This document shows positions 26,393 through 47,796 of a stretch of DNA of 64,000 nt, one piece after another; within the stretch, counting starts at the first letter, position 1; each line of letters starts with the position of its first letter. The notes beneath the pieces were generated by a model. That model searched no databases, was not told the origin of the DNA, and worked only from the letters and a program-made list of their open reading frames with translations. Source of the stretch: Acanthosoma haemorrhoidale (lineage: Eukaryota > Arthropoda > Insecta > Hemiptera > Acanthosomatidae); contig OV884011.1 in NCBI GenBank assembly GCA_930367205.1, positions 170,263,226 through 170,327,225 on the forward strand, written 5' to 3'. The translations under genes were made by a program, and so were the position numbers.

Positions 26393-26822
26393 TCAAGGCG
26401 ACAGATTCCTGTCTAAAAGTTGTACGAACGAGACCGTTGCCATTGACCTTAGTCCCTTTTCTAACGTTAGACCGCTAAGTACGGACCGTAGGAGGGTACG
26501 GCCTAGTAATGATCGCAGCCGCATCATTTTCTCAGTCAGGCCGAGGTTTTGCAAAAGAGCGCCTGGTTTAGACCTGTAAAGGCTGTAATATGCTCCTATC
26601 AACAAATGAATCCTGATTCGCTCTGTTCAAATGATCAAAAAGGAGTCTGTTAAGGGACGGATTCAACAAATGCTGCAACATTTTGATTTTATTGGAACGT
26701 AATTTATACTTTGTAGAGGCATTTCTTAGGATATCTGGGGCGAATTTGTAGGTGTCCTGAGAACACCGTAGTACGTAGAGGATATTTAGAAAAACAAAGC
26801 GATTTACAACTTCAGCCATCAA
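26393..26822 (-). other. Unidentified GC-richer block with two overlapping minus-strand frames
   Basis: Two minus-strand open frames (26822-26568 and 26605-26393) overlap in different frames inside a block of higher GC than its flanks. The first reads like a Leu/Asn-rich helical protein (LRSNKIKMLQHLLNPSLNRL). Together they could be one frameshifted relic of a transposon or retrocopied gene. No family is recognised. Confidence 0.25.
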
Positions 26823-27377
26823 ACTTAATGCTGTCCAAGCTATAAACTTAATATAACGCAGCTTCTGAAAGCTGTTCAGTTTTTGAGATTTATAATTTGA
26901 AATTAAAAAATTAAATAGAACAGAGTGTTTCTAAATGAATCAATTGTAAAAATTTTAATATTAAGAGGAAGTGATTGAAGAGATCAACAAGATTAAATTC
27001 AGGAATTTCAGCATTACAATTACTAATCATCTTTTAATCCTAAATATATACACTATCCAGTTATTGGATTTATTTAGATATGAGTAAATATACTTATTTA
27101 AGAATTTTATTTTTAAAAAACTGACGTGGTTTTCAACTAGAATACGTTAGGTAAATATATTTGAAAAGTAACAGATAATCACGTATCGATTTTATATATT
27201 TTTCCAGCTGGCTTGCTATGGAGTAGAAATATATTGTACATATTTTGTTTGAATGTTATTTTATTTCTGGGTCGGAACATTTAGCCAATAAACTTTTTAC
27301 ATGATGGTGTTTACCTCCTTGGAGATCCACGGGGCAATACGAATTAGTTAAGGTACTTTTTCGTTGGAACAGCCCGT

Positions 27378-27532
27378 GGTAGCGGTTGACAGTGACATCT
27401 AGCAGTTAACTGCTGCTTTGAGGGAAATCAAGAGCCATTATTTTGTGAAAGCTCCCCGGCAGTCAACGGCTGTGACGTCATCGGTTTGGTCTCCCACTGC
27501 TTGACTGCCAGCAATCACTGCCAACCGCTACC
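27378..27532. mobile_element. Short palindromic MITE-like element
   Basis: Ends GGTAGCGGTTGACAGTG (27378-27394) and CACTGCCAACCGCTACC (27516-27532) are inverted repeats with one mismatch. Inner AGCAGTTAAC / TTGACTGCC blocks also pair. The 155-bp element is GC-rich against AT-rich flanks and carries a TGACGTCA site. Confidence 0.65.
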
Positions 27533-28079
27533 GCCGGCAGTTCCTATCAAACGTATCTTTAGGCCTGCTACGTTCCGGGTGGAGGCGTGATAAAGGCTCG
27601 GAATGAAAAAAAAAAAATTGAGAGCTCCAAGGGTTTCGGCAGCTATGCCACCTACCGGATAGCAGTGAAGTCGGCAGAATGACATTTACCGGGAAAACAA
27701 TAAACCTAAATGAGGGATTTCAATTGAGGCGTAAAGAAGGTGAAGGGGGGTAAATTTATACTTGAAATTTTATCTTCACTTCAATTCAAGATTAAGAAAC
27801 AGTTATTTATCCCCTTCTGAAACTCAACCCAAACTTTTAACGTAAAATTAGATTGGATATAGTACCTTCTGAGGGGTTAAGCATATACCACCTTAAAGAG
27901 GAGGATAAACAGTATGGAAAACATTAAAAATGACAAATAATGATGTTGCGTCAACCTCTTAATTACGAATAATTGTAAGTTCCCCTCTTCTTGGTCCAGA
28001 AAATATCTACTTATGTTTCCATATTGTAATAATAAAGTTAAGGCGTCAGTAGGAGAGAGGGAAGCTGCTGGTGGGGGAA

Positions 28080-28910
28080 TCCCACCACCACGGCTGGCCT
28101 GCCTATATAACCGCCCCGTCTTGGGGCAGTAGCCAGAACGTACAGAACCGGCACTTGGAACACTGCTCTCTCTCTCTGCACTGGCACTTGCGGCTCTACT
28201 CAAACCATGGCCTTCTCATTCAACGGCCTCTGCATCTCTCTCCTAACCTCGCTATGTTTTAGTCCGGCGTCGTCAGACCCCACACCTTTCTAGTGGGAAT
28301 CTATCCCTTCGTCTCGCTAAAACTAGCACCTCCTTGGGAGAGGCCTCTCCCTCGCGGACGACGGTTGCCATGGCCCTTCAAACTTCTCCCACGGCAATCC
28401 AGTCTGCTGCTCTCCGGTTCACACTCGCCTTTGGGATCCGGATGGTTTTCGCCTACGCATAGATACCGAGTGTGAATTCATGGTCTTTCCAAGACCACAT
28501 AAACTACCTACCTCTTCTCCTGAACATAGTGCTTTGTCGGGGCACACCTTCTAAGATCTTATGGAGTTAGATCAAAACAAATTAAGCTGTCCGCCGACTA
28601 GGCCGCCAGCAAGGGTGAAAGACCACAGGTCCACTCGTTTTATCTCTTTCTAGGCGCTCGCCGTATGGCGGCTAGAGGTTGTAGCAACCCTAGCCAGCGG
28701 GGGGCGTCTCCTCCCCACCTTGGGCATCGTCACATTTGATAACTCCCGAGAAATGATTTACCCCCTTTTGCATTGTCCGGATCCCGACAGTAAATTTTTT
28801 ATCTGACTGCGTTTAATAAACCTTGTTTATTGAATCATTTTTACTATACCAGCCTTTATCTCTCAATTCCCGGCGATTTTTACTCACAGAGAAGCTTCTG
28901 GGCTATTGAC
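28080..28910 (+). mobile_element. LTR-like, promoter- and polyA-bearing block
   Basis: A GC-rich block has TATATAA near 28103, a CT-rich presumed start region, and about 0.7 kb later TTTAATAAACC at 28812 followed by a T-rich tract and TCCCGGCGA. This order fits a solo LTR. Its exact ends and a target-site duplication could not be found, and no internal coding region adjoins it. Confidence 0.35.
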
Positions 28911-29555
28911 ACATTTCTTATCACTAGGTATTTTATTCTTATTTTTTGAATTTATGGATATTGCTATCTGTTATTATGTGCAGTGCAATGGTACTGACGG
29001 TTAATATGGACATCATCGATATTTTCAACTTGTAAACAGTCAGCTCCAGAATTTGCTCATGTTTGCATGAAGTGCAAGTTTTTTTTTACACCATTTAATG
29101 TATCTGCAAATTCCCCCTAAAAATGCAATATTTGAATTGAATCTTTACTTAAAATTAACTTTAACGTTATTTTTCTACTTTAAATTTGATCTAAGCGATT
29201 AGTTACCATTTTGATTATGTATATAAAATAAATGTTACCATCCAGACTCCTTAATTGCACCAACATCTCAATCACTTGAAACGGAAAAAAGCTTAGTAAA
29301 GAGAGCAATATTACACAATTAAGGGATTCAGTGATCTTCCTAATTGCTCACTCTTTATTGATTTCCTAAGTTTATCAAATTATTTTTAGTACCATACACA
29401 TTCAGTTTCTCTAGCACACCCCATTGATTGGCACAAAGAAATAACTTTGTGCCCTTAAAATCAGATTTTATGTGTTTTTTTTTTACATTATAGTCCTTAT
29501 ATATTCATTATTATATCCCCTCCAAATTCATTAAAGATAATCTAAATCAGCTTGC

Positions 29556-30514
29556 TGAGATCTTTAATTTGATGCTCTACACAATATACTAGGATTAAAT
29601 ATTTTTTTCATGCACAATAATTAACTGATTATTGACACTTGTTACTTTTTATAGGATTATTATTGTTTTGATCATCATCGGTCATCAAATGGAAATACCA
29701 AGCAAAATATCATGTCTCAAAAAACCTGTTTAGTTCAAGTTATGAACATGATTTTGATGAATTTATTTAATTAAAATGCAAAAATAAAAAGCAAAAATTA
29801 CAATATATCTAGGTGGCAAGATCTCCATTTTGAAACCCTACTTACTAGGAAAGGAATTTTTTTTTCCTTTTATTTTTCCTACCATCGAGGCATGAACTGA
29901 AATTACCATAAGTTACTATCACCTCGAACCCTTGAGAATGATGGCATAGTCCGTCAAAAACGTTTGAGTGGAAATAAATGAAGCTGTGTCTCTACTGGTG
30001 TTTTATTTCTTAATATACACAATCCGCACCAGCACCGCAACATGTATGTAATAACAATACAAAATATAATTTCTCTCAGTAAAATACAGAATGATTTACA
30101 ATTGCAAACATGATTTTAATGACAGTCTTAAAGAAATTGTATGATTAAAATTTAATAATAAAAAACAAAAATTACATATTATTAACCAAGGTGATAAGCT
30201 CTCTAATTTGACACTACTCAATATTAAGAGGCAAAATAATTTTTTTTGTTACCAAGTATTTAATTAATTTTGACACATAATTAGCTCTACTTTTTATGGT
30301 GGCTTGAAAGTGGCCAGATAGACAAATGGACAAATTTACTGTAAATGATTTTTTGCTGTTAAATCATCCAAAGGTTATATCTAAATATTAATTAGCATGT
30401 TGAGATCATTGATTTGATGCCATACTCTAGATATTTGAAAAAAATATTAATTTTTATTGCCAGGTAATTTTTTTTTTCCATTGCAAAATGATTAATAAAT
30501 TAGTTAAATAAAAG
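29556..30514. repeat. Diverged internally repeated DNA
   Basis: A block of the form TGAGATCTTTAATTTGATGC recurs at 29556-29575, near 30192, 30401-30420 and 31096-31116, with associated GATCATCAT motifs and poly-T tracts. The spacing is irregular, so this is a decayed array and not a clean satellite. No coding potential is seen. Confidence 0.5.
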
Positions 30515-31176
30515 AATGCTAATTCATCTAGTGGTGTGGGTAACTCAATGATACTTCCACAGTTATGTATTATACTGAAAGCAAAAATATTTCTTTTTAT
30601 TGCACAAATTGCTCATCAAAATCTTATAAACTCACGCTGATTATTCATTAAAAGTGGCATCTAAGTTATTAGCAATTTTTCTCCAATCTCAGATTGGTTT
30701 TAAGGGATATTTTAATAATTACTTGTTGCGGGATGTAGTTTTATCCGGAACATCCTGATCCCTGGTCTAAGCCCATTGGTGTTATTAGTTTAATATCTCT
30801 TATGACTTTAGGAAATGAGATGTCAGAGTAAAATTATTTCAAAGGAGGCTTATGATGTATCACTATTTTTTTTTTTTTCTATTGCAGAATGGTTAATTAA
30901 TTATGACCCATTATTATTTATTACATAGCTGATCATCATAAGGGCATTCAGTTGAACTACCATGCAAAATAGCACATGCTTCTACTTAGCAGATGGGTTG
31001 AGTTAAAGTTGTGAACCCAAATTCAGTTACAGCAAATTGACTTTGGGTACCTATAGTTTGGGAAAACACGATTTGACATATTGTTAATAAAAACCTTGAG
31101 AACTTTAATTTGATGCCCCTCTCAATATCATAGAAACTGCAGTGCATTGGTGAAATAAAGTAATGGGATCCCAATT
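30515..31176. repeat. Dispersed 0.65-kb repeat, copy 1
   Basis: It matches 34731-35347 in the same order and orientation over about 600 bp, including CTAATTCATCTAGTGG, TTTTATCCGGAACATCCTGA, AAGCCCATTGGTGT, GAAATGAGATGTCAGAGT and CCCCTCTCAATATCATAGAA. Confidence 0.85.
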
Positions 31177-33700
31177 CAGGACAAGTGGTACCAGCTTGAC
31201 CTTGATTATTTGCCAGGCTCATCATAAGGCATCAAATTAGATTTAAAAATAATTAACAAATCAAGTTACCAATATTTATATACAACACTCTGTCTCAATT
31301 CGTTCTTACAAAGAAATTGATGGCAGGTTGTCTGGATATTGAACAATAACATCATCATTAATGCATACCATTGAATAATAAATAATATTGAACGATAGCA
31401 AAGTGTGATCAAATAAAGAACTTGCTTAGTCTGAACAAAATAAATTGTAAATAACCTCTCTTTCTATCTTGCTAATTGATTACTGCAGCTTTCAATTAAA
31501 AAATATTTTAGAATGAATAATGGTTGTATGACGTATGATCGTTCATTACTTGGGTAATTAGGAAGGTAAGTAAAAACATTGTTAAACAATGAAAAACTGA
31601 TTCTATATTTTTTTTTATTAACATAACCTGAACACTTCAATGATTTATTTACATGAAAGCAAATCATTCTTATGTATAAAACTGATGAATAAATTATGTG
31701 TAAAACTTTGACTGATAATATAATGGATCACCAAACTAATAAGTTTAGTTATTATCATAAACTGTGTTTTGAAAATATTTTAAACTGCTGAAATGTCATA
31801 AAGAAGGTAAATGGATTAAGGATTTCTAATTTATTGAGCCAACTGTTATAAGGTTTGAACTAAGGTTCCATGGCTCAAAACATATAGTTTAAGTTGTAAA
31901 TCACATAGAAGATCAATAAACACAAAAGTACATCTTTCTAATCAGATTACTTCATCCTACAGATTAAAAACCTATTTCATAAATCACACAAAATATAAAA
32001 AGAAAACTTTTAAAAAATAGCAAATTGAGTGCATTGCAGTGCCATCTGTTGAGCAAAAAGGGAGCTAGTTCGAGTAAAAGAGTGTGGCAGAGATATCTAG
32101 AGTGAGAGGGGAGTATTTCATTAAAAAAATTGACATCCAGCGCCTACTGTTGGTTGATAGTTGAAACTAAATAAAAAAAATTGGTATATTTATTGCGCCG
32201 TGTTGCTATCTATTGAGTGGAGATAGAACTAACTGATTATAGCTGGGGCAGTGTTTCCGTGTCGGATAATTTTTATTTAGTACCAGGTCTGCAGGATCCC
32301 GTTGGAGCTGAACCCCCCAAATTATGGGCATATGTGATTAACCCAACACTAAGGTTTCTGATATACCTATCTCGGTACGTTAAAGAACGCTGACCTGCAC
32401 CCGTTGTTTGGTGTGCCGTCGGTGGGTGAGTTCACCCGCCGGAGACACATCAAGTTTTTCGACGCGTTGCAGCACCTCACAAATTCAGTGTTTAACACTA
32501 TGGCCCCACCACCCTTCCCGAATCGATGGCAACAGACTTTCGGGGGAAATTTAGGTTAAGTATTACTATGTAAGTTAGTTTTTAAGTTGTTTTTTTGATC
32601 AAAAAGGTGAGCTCCATCACTTTGTAGAGTCTTGTCAATGAAGCCAAGTACATTGTACCTGTACTGATTATATAATTTTTATACCGTTTCTGACCTTGTA
32701 TAGAGTGTACCGATGGTACAGGACATAAAATGTGATATGTAAATAGATTCGCCTGAGAATCTATAGTAAATATTAATTTGGCATTTTTTACAGGGGATTT
32801 GAAAAACAAAACAAAAAAACACTAAGGTTAGGCCTTACTATAATTTACATATCCTGGGTTCTTAGAAGATATCGAACGTATCCTGCAGTGCAACGGATCC
32901 TTGGGTATATTCCAGTATGCTCTCTTATGTAAAATCTGTTGTTGTAGAGCGCTCCTGAGACAGTTTTAATTTCTGACACTACCCATTGTGGTGTGAGACA
33001 AGAGTGCTTGGACTTGTTATCAAAGCCCCCTTCCTTTAATTAGGCAAAAATAAGTGAGAATACTAGCCAAGTTCACTTCATTAATAATCTCCTTAATTGC
33101 CATTTAACAGGAATGGACCGCTATCACGCTTGGCCCACTTTTTTCAGGTCGAAGTAGTGTTCAGACAGCATATGTGAAATTCAATTTGTATTTAGTTCCT
33201 CTTTGCGACATGGTTAGTTAGTAACTTCACACCATAGGCCGCCATATTTACTTCTTCTGACAGTAGGTCGTTTGCCTTCTGACCAGTGTTACGTATAATT
33301 TTTTTATTTAAACACAGCAAGGATAATGGGAAAGTAAGGTATCTCGTCACTGCTTTTTTTTGGCTGGTGGGGGTTTTCTTTTATTATTTAAATATTACTG
33401 TGGCAACGTGAAAATTGCTAGCTTTCTGAGATAGAAATATTCACTTGGAATCCTTTGCATTCAATAATGGATTACCTTATTCCATATATGTGATACATAT
33501 TTGTATATTTTTACCATTTTTTCCTATGTAACCAGATAACTTTGAATATTTTGAGTCTATCCTCCCCCCTCCGCACCAGCTTTGCTTCAGCAATTTGAAT
33601 AGCAGGGTTTTATTTTCAATAGCATGACAACCGCTTTGACCATGTAAAAATTTAAATTCTCGCTTTTAGCAAAGTATTTCATTAGTAAACGTTCGTTCAT
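31177..33700. other. Intergenic region before RPB9, with composite repeats near 32030-32560
   Basis: Mostly AT-rich and gene-free. Around 32030-32230 short insect-like repeat motifs recur (GTGCCATCTGTTGAG, GTTGCTATCTATTGAGTGG), followed by a GC-richer block to about 32540 (CACCCGCCGGAGACACATC). This is probably transposon debris; no family is assigned. Confidence 0.35.
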
Positions 33701-33734
33701 ATTCTGTAAAAATTATAAAAAATGCCCTAGAAAC

Positions 33735-33786
33735 TATCGATAGATAACTGAACAATGTAAGGTTGCCGCTAGTGAAACTATCGATA
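33735..33786. promoter_or_regulatory. Paired DRE-like TATCGATA elements upstream of RPB9
   Basis: Two perfect palindromic TATCGATA sites at 33735-33742 and 33779-33786, 44 bp apart, each preceded by GAAAC, lie 174-225 bp before the RPB9 ATG. TATCGATA is the core of the DREF/BEAF-32 recognition element in Drosophila housekeeping promoters; use here is inferred. Confidence 0.7.
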
Positions 33787-33959
33787 GCTTTTAATTCATT
33801 ATCTCATTCGACTGTAACAGTGCTATAGGTGTGATCAACACATGCCTATCGCTAACAAAAAGTGACTTCTCATAAATATTCTTTTCAGAACTCGTGAGGA
33901 TTTTGTCATTGGGTGTTATTTTACGCTGGTATAGAGAGATAATCCAATAAAAATTAATT

Positions 33960-35631
33960 ATGCCTGCTGTAAGCGGATATGACACGCATGATGATGGACC
34001 TGGGTTTGTAGGAATTAGATTTTGTCAAGAATGGTTTGTATTTTTATTAATTTATGTGATAATCATCTTGATTATAATTTATTGATTCTATTCTGTATGC
34101 TTTTATAGTAATAACATGCTTTACCCTAAAGAAGACAAAGAAAACAAAGTACTACTTTATGCAGTAAGTTTTGATAACTTGGTAAAGTTCTTAAAATATG
34201 GAAAAAGTGTCTAATAAATATCGTAATTTTTAGTGTAGAAATTGTGATTTCAAACAACTAGCTGACAGCAACTGCATTTACGTAAATAAAATAATGCACG
34301 AAATAGAGTAAGTAACATGATAATAGCAATTTATTGTTTCTTATCTAGATCATTTAAGTTCATTCATCATTTGTTTTCTATAGTGAACTGACCCACATTG
34401 TTTCGGATGTCATATCTGATCCAACTTTACCCCGAACAGAGCAGCATCCTTGTCCGAAGTGTAACCATAGAGAAGCAGTATTTTTCCAAGCACAAACGCG
34501 AAGAGCTGAGGTAAGATGTATTTTGATTTGCAAGCAATAACCCAATGATATTTGCTAACTACTATTCATTGGGAGACACAAATAAGACTTGTTTTCAGTA
34601 TGTTAACTATTTTAACAAGCAAAGTAGAATTTATCTCATGGAAAATAAAATGTATTTTATCATAAAATATTGGAATTGCTTTGGAAGATCAACATATTTA
34701 TATCTTCTCATTACTTTAAATTAAAGACATAATGCTAATTCATCTAGTGGCGTGGATAACTCGATGATACTTCCCCAGCTATGTTATTGTACTGAAAGCA
34801 CAAATTTCTTATAAACTCACGCTAATTAATCATTAAAAGTGGCATCTAAGTTATTTGCAAAATTTCTCGAATTTCAGATTTCTTAAGGGATATTTTAATA
34901 ACTACTTGTATTTTTATCCGGAACATCCTGATCTCTGGTCCAAGCCCATTGGTGTAGTTAGTTTATTATCTCTTATGCCTTCAGGAAATGAGATGTCAGA
35001 GTGAAATTATTTCAAAGGAGGCTGTGATGTCTCACTATTTTTTTTTCTATTGCAAAATGATTAATTAATTATGACCCATTATCATTTACTTCATAGCTAG
35101 CGGATCATTATCTGGGCATTCATTTGAACTACCACGCAAAATATCACATGCTTCTACTTACTTAGATTTGAGTTAAAAGTTGCAAACCTGAATTCAATGA
35201 CAACAAATTGACTTTGGGTATCTATAGTTTGACATATTGTTAATTAAGTCCTTGAGAACTTTAATTTGATGCCCCTCTCAATATCATAGAAACTGCTGTT
35301 CATTGATTAAGTTTACATTAGTAAAACAAAGTAATGGTATGCCAATTATTTTTACTGTTAAAGCTATCGAGAATTGTTTGCTTTTTAAGGAATATAACCA
35401 TAAAACCAGTAGCATTACATACCTTAACTAAGTATTAACATTAAGTTGGGTTAAATAGTTGATAATTATAATCAAAAACACAAACAATTCTTGATAAAAA
35501 GGTTATGTTTTCTAATGATTAGATCATTTTTTATCTCAGATTTAATGTTTGTATTTTATCTGTTTTAGGAAGAAATGAGGTTGTATTACGTGTGTACTAA
35601 TCAGCATTGCACTCATCGTTGGACTGAATGA
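33960..35631 (+). CDS. Rpb9: DNA-directed RNA polymerase II subunit RPB9
   Basis: Five exons, 33960-34033, 34109-34163, 34234-34307, 34384-34510 and 35569-35631, join in frame to encode 130 residues, close to the 125-129 usual for animal RPB9 (Drosophila RpII15, human POLR2I). The protein has the two expected zinc ribbons: an N-terminal one with FCQEC and CRNC, and a C-terminal TFIIS-like one with CPKC and CTNQHC, joined by the linker [19 protein letters not shown]. The C-terminal block [15 protein letters not shown] is a hallmark. RPB9 is a peripheral subunit at the jaw of RNA polymerase II and affects start-site choice, elongation fidelity and transcript cleavage with TFIIS (family knowledge). 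The last intron is the largest (about 1.06 kb) and carries a dispersed repeat. Two TATCGATA elements lie upstream, fitting a housekeeping promoter. All key cysteines are present. Confidence 0.97.
34731..35347. repeat. Dispersed 0.65-kb repeat, copy 2, in RPB9 intron 4
   Basis: Second copy of 30515-31176, inside the RPB9 intron 34511-35568. It accounts for most of the extra length of this intron relative to the three short RPB9 introns. Confidence 0.85.
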
Positions 35632-35885
35632 ATGCCATTTTATTCTATGTACAAATGTTTAATTTTAAGTTATCAACAAAAATTATTTATTGTAAAATTA
35701 TATGAACTTTTTTTTTTAACCAAAAACCTTTTTATGTTCCACTCACCCAGTGTTCATCTGTTTTAGTAATTGTATGTCTTCTATTTCAACTAGACATGAA
35801 ATTTTATGTTGTGGTTTTCCTAAATGTCTTCAACAGCATTAATAACGCTGCCATCTTCCAAAAAGTAAATTAAGGGTCTAATTAA

Positions 35886-35891
35886 AATAAA
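35886..35891 (+). terminator. Polyadenylation signal, RPB9
   Basis: AATAAA 255 bp after the stop codon, followed by a T-rich stretch. It lies in the 0.9-kb gap between the convergent RPB9 and BAP60 stops. Confidence 0.6.
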
Positions 35892-36532
35892 ACTTATTTT
35901 ATTATTGTATCAAAGTTGTGATTATTAATATGTGACATTTTTGGGCCTTAGCGTATAATAGTCCACTGTCAGTAGCGTTATTGTAGTTTCAAATACAGCC
36001 CTGTTAAAACCATGTCATGAAGTTCAACCTAATTTTCCCATTACTATTCTATTAGTTAAAACTAATACCGCAAATAAACTGCTAAGGACTCAAAGAAAGA
36101 TAACATTATATCTTTGGCTCCAAGGAATAAATAGATAATTCAATTTAACCTTGAAATAAGAGAAGTGCTTTGACAGTTTTCCAAGTGAATAAATAAATAT
36201 GGGAATTATTGATTTTGAGTGTATTTGGTTCTTAGTGAATCTCGCTGTACTCGTTAAAATATTGATCACACCTTTCTAATATACAGCAAGCATTTAATCC
36301 AAAGTTATCATGATGGTCCGAAAAACAGGGAATAAAAAATAGTAAGTGAAGTAATAAAATGTATTTAATAATAATATCTTCACAACACACAATTAGCAAT
36401 ATATACATTAAAAAATAAACATCGGTACTATGCTAAAACAATTGTACAAACATAAAATATAATTTAAAAACGTTCATGTGGTCAAATATAAAGAAGTTAA
36501 AAGTTTATAGACAAGTGATGACGAAATGTTAT

Positions 36533-45686
<9,154 letters not shown>

Positions 45687-45954
45687 TCCCACCGACTGTT
45701 TACTACCTCCAAACTCAGTGTTGTTATTCAAAGAGGAAAAATTTATAAAATAATTAAAATACCCAGTCACAATTTATATTTTAAAAATTATTTGTTTATT
45801 TTATAATATTTGTGAAATCGCTTTAGATTTTCTTTCTAATAAAATAAAGATAAAACGTAAAGTGCAATAAATAAAAAATCTAGTGTGTTTGATATGTAGT
45901 CTATTACAAGATAGTTTTTTTCTTTTTTATAAGGCATAACTTAAAACTTGAGCC

Positions 45955-46025
45955 ATCCCGGCGGTCTAGAGGTAATGACTAATTAGTAGACTGAGGTTGA
46001 ATTTATGTGTGTCCCCCCCCTAAGA
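45955..46025 (+). mobile_element. Possible tRNA-derived SINE head
   Basis: GGTCTAGAGGTAATGAC resembles an A box and GAGGTTGAATTTA a B box about 25 bases later, followed by a C tract. Weak evidence; only the box order and spacing support it. Confidence 0.3.
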
Positions 46026-46120
46026 CTTTTACCCAATTGTGATAGGTCTGACTCAGACTAATCGTAATTTTTTGGAATGACTTTTGTCCCTTAAGTGGCG
46101 TACAGATTGCATATCGTAAT

Positions 46121-46178
46121 CATAAGAAAACCCCTTAACTCCAAATGGAACTATATGGAGTTATGAGGTTTTCTTATG
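46121..46178. repeat. Hairpin inverted repeat, MITE-like
   Basis: Arms 46121-46143 and 46156-46178 pair at 21 of 23 positions (CATAAGAAAACC ... ACTCCA) around a 12-base loop. Similarity may extend about 25 bp outward on each side. Confidence 0.65.
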
Positions 46179-46896
46179 ACGATGATATATTGTAAACCAA
46201 GTTGGCAGTCTGTGGGCCGTTTTACAGTTACGGGATTTTAACTGCCGCATAGATCTGCACAATACATGAAAAAAAGAAGGGTTGAAATATTGGAAAAAGA
46301 AAAGTTCGTGTTATTTGAATTGTTTTTTTATTACAGTATACCTGTGTAATACCTTGGGTGTTAGATTTATTCGAATAAGTGCATACACTATACAAATGTG
46401 TGATATTTATTGTAATGGATCATGACCTCGACAAAATAAGAAAGAAAACAAAAAATGTAATTTTTTTAGTAGGGAGTAGTTAATGATACCAGGATTCACG
46501 CCGAACATGGTGGGGGTTCACTTTATCAATTGGTGCATGAAGGAGTTCACACATATAAAAACGTAATCTCATTGGCTTAATAATTATTCGTCTCCCAAAA
46601 GCAACCCTTTAGTCTTTAGGTTCTAGTTTTTAGTTTGTAAGTTTCTTAGATTGTAAACCGAAGGTGAGGCCTGTCTATTTTGATACTGTACTGTAAAACT
46701 GTACAAACTGTAAAAAGATAATTATTGTAATTGTAATTCTACCCCCTTTCTACCCAATGCATCTAAGTATTCATACAATACAATACAAGAGGAACAATTT
46801 TCTGTAAATATTGTGCATTGTATTGTAAATATGTTGTAAAAAAAAAGTTAAATACAGGGGTTTTGAAAAAAAAAAAAAAAAGTCCCCCCAAAAAAG

Positions 46897-47003
46897 ATGG
46901 TGTCAGGCCCATGACGTCCTGGATCTCCAGCCAGGCTCCCTTTCCAACTGAGCTATTCCTATCAAAGTGGTGATTCAGTCAATATCGAATCTTTAGCTTG
47001 TTT
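46897..47003 (-). mobile_element. tRNA-derived SINE (copy 2)
   Basis: On the minus strand ATAGCTCAGTTGGAAAGGG is a good A box, followed by CCTGGCTGGAGATCCAGG, an anticodon-arm-like stem, and a decayed B box. The 5' side (CAATATCGAATCTTTAGCTT on the + strand) matches copy 3. Confidence 0.6.
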
Positions 47004-47319
47004 TATAAATCATCCAAGGAATCACCAGAGCTACAATCATTCAAAAGAGACTGCATTTAGAGGATAAATTTGCTTTTATGGGATAACTATCGACCTCCTC
47101 CACACCTTCTGATCATAACCAGTCCCAAAGAAATCATACCAAGCTTTCTGTTGTTGAGGATATTCTCCCCAAGGTGATTCCTTGGACTATTCCACCAAAA
47201 ACAGATCATTCCTCTAAGGTCAAATACTTTCTTAGCATGCTACAATCTTCTAGCTCCCTAGAAGCCTCCTTCAAATCCCAACTCCACATTGTTGCACCCT
47301 CACAACTACACTTTTTCTC

Positions 47320-47510
47320 TTTCTTTGGTATTAATTCTCTATTGTTGTTCTATTCCCTAGACCTGGTAAGTCACTCAATAACTCTTCACCCTACTATCCC
47401 ATCAACCTTCTCCCAAACCTCTCTAAGAAATCCAAAGAAAACACCTTCTTCCTCTCCTTGAAGCACAAATCCTTCTCCCAATGCATAAGTTTATTTCCAC
47501 CTACAGCAGT
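47320..47510 (+). pseudogene. LINE reverse-transcriptase fragment (jockey-like)
   Basis: One frame reads SIVVLFPRPGKSLNNSSPYY followed by PINLLPNLSKKSKEN. This matches the start of jockey/CR1-type reverse transcriptases (PKPGK, then YRPISLLP..SK.FE). It is a short decayed fragment close to SINE copy 2. Confidence 0.6.
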
Positions 47511-47643
47511 CTATTATATAACCTCCAAATTCAATTCAGCTTTGGAAAATGTCTTTTTATAAGTCATCAATTTTAAGGATATTAATTTTTATCCAGAGGG
47601 TATAGAACAGTGTTAGGAACAAAGATGTTGGCAAAGGTGCATT

Positions 47644-47685
47644 GATTGTAATAAAGCCTAGTTTGATTGTAATAAAGCCTAGTTT
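47644..47685. repeat. 21-bp tandem duplication
   Basis: Two exact copies of GATTGTAATAAAGCCTAGTT plus T. AATAAA within each unit suggests the end of a LINE relic. Confidence 0.9.
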
Positions 47686-47796
47686 GATTGATTAATACTT
47701 GTTTAAAGCAGAAGTTGTTTTTATTTTAAAACCTTAACATGCAATTATTTTTAGAGAACCCAATATTTATGAATTATTCAGGTTCCTCAAGGTATC

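Noticed and set aside
28293..28475. 60-codon open frame on the + strand
   Set aside because: It is short, within the LTR-like GC-rich block, and has no recognisable domain or splice context.
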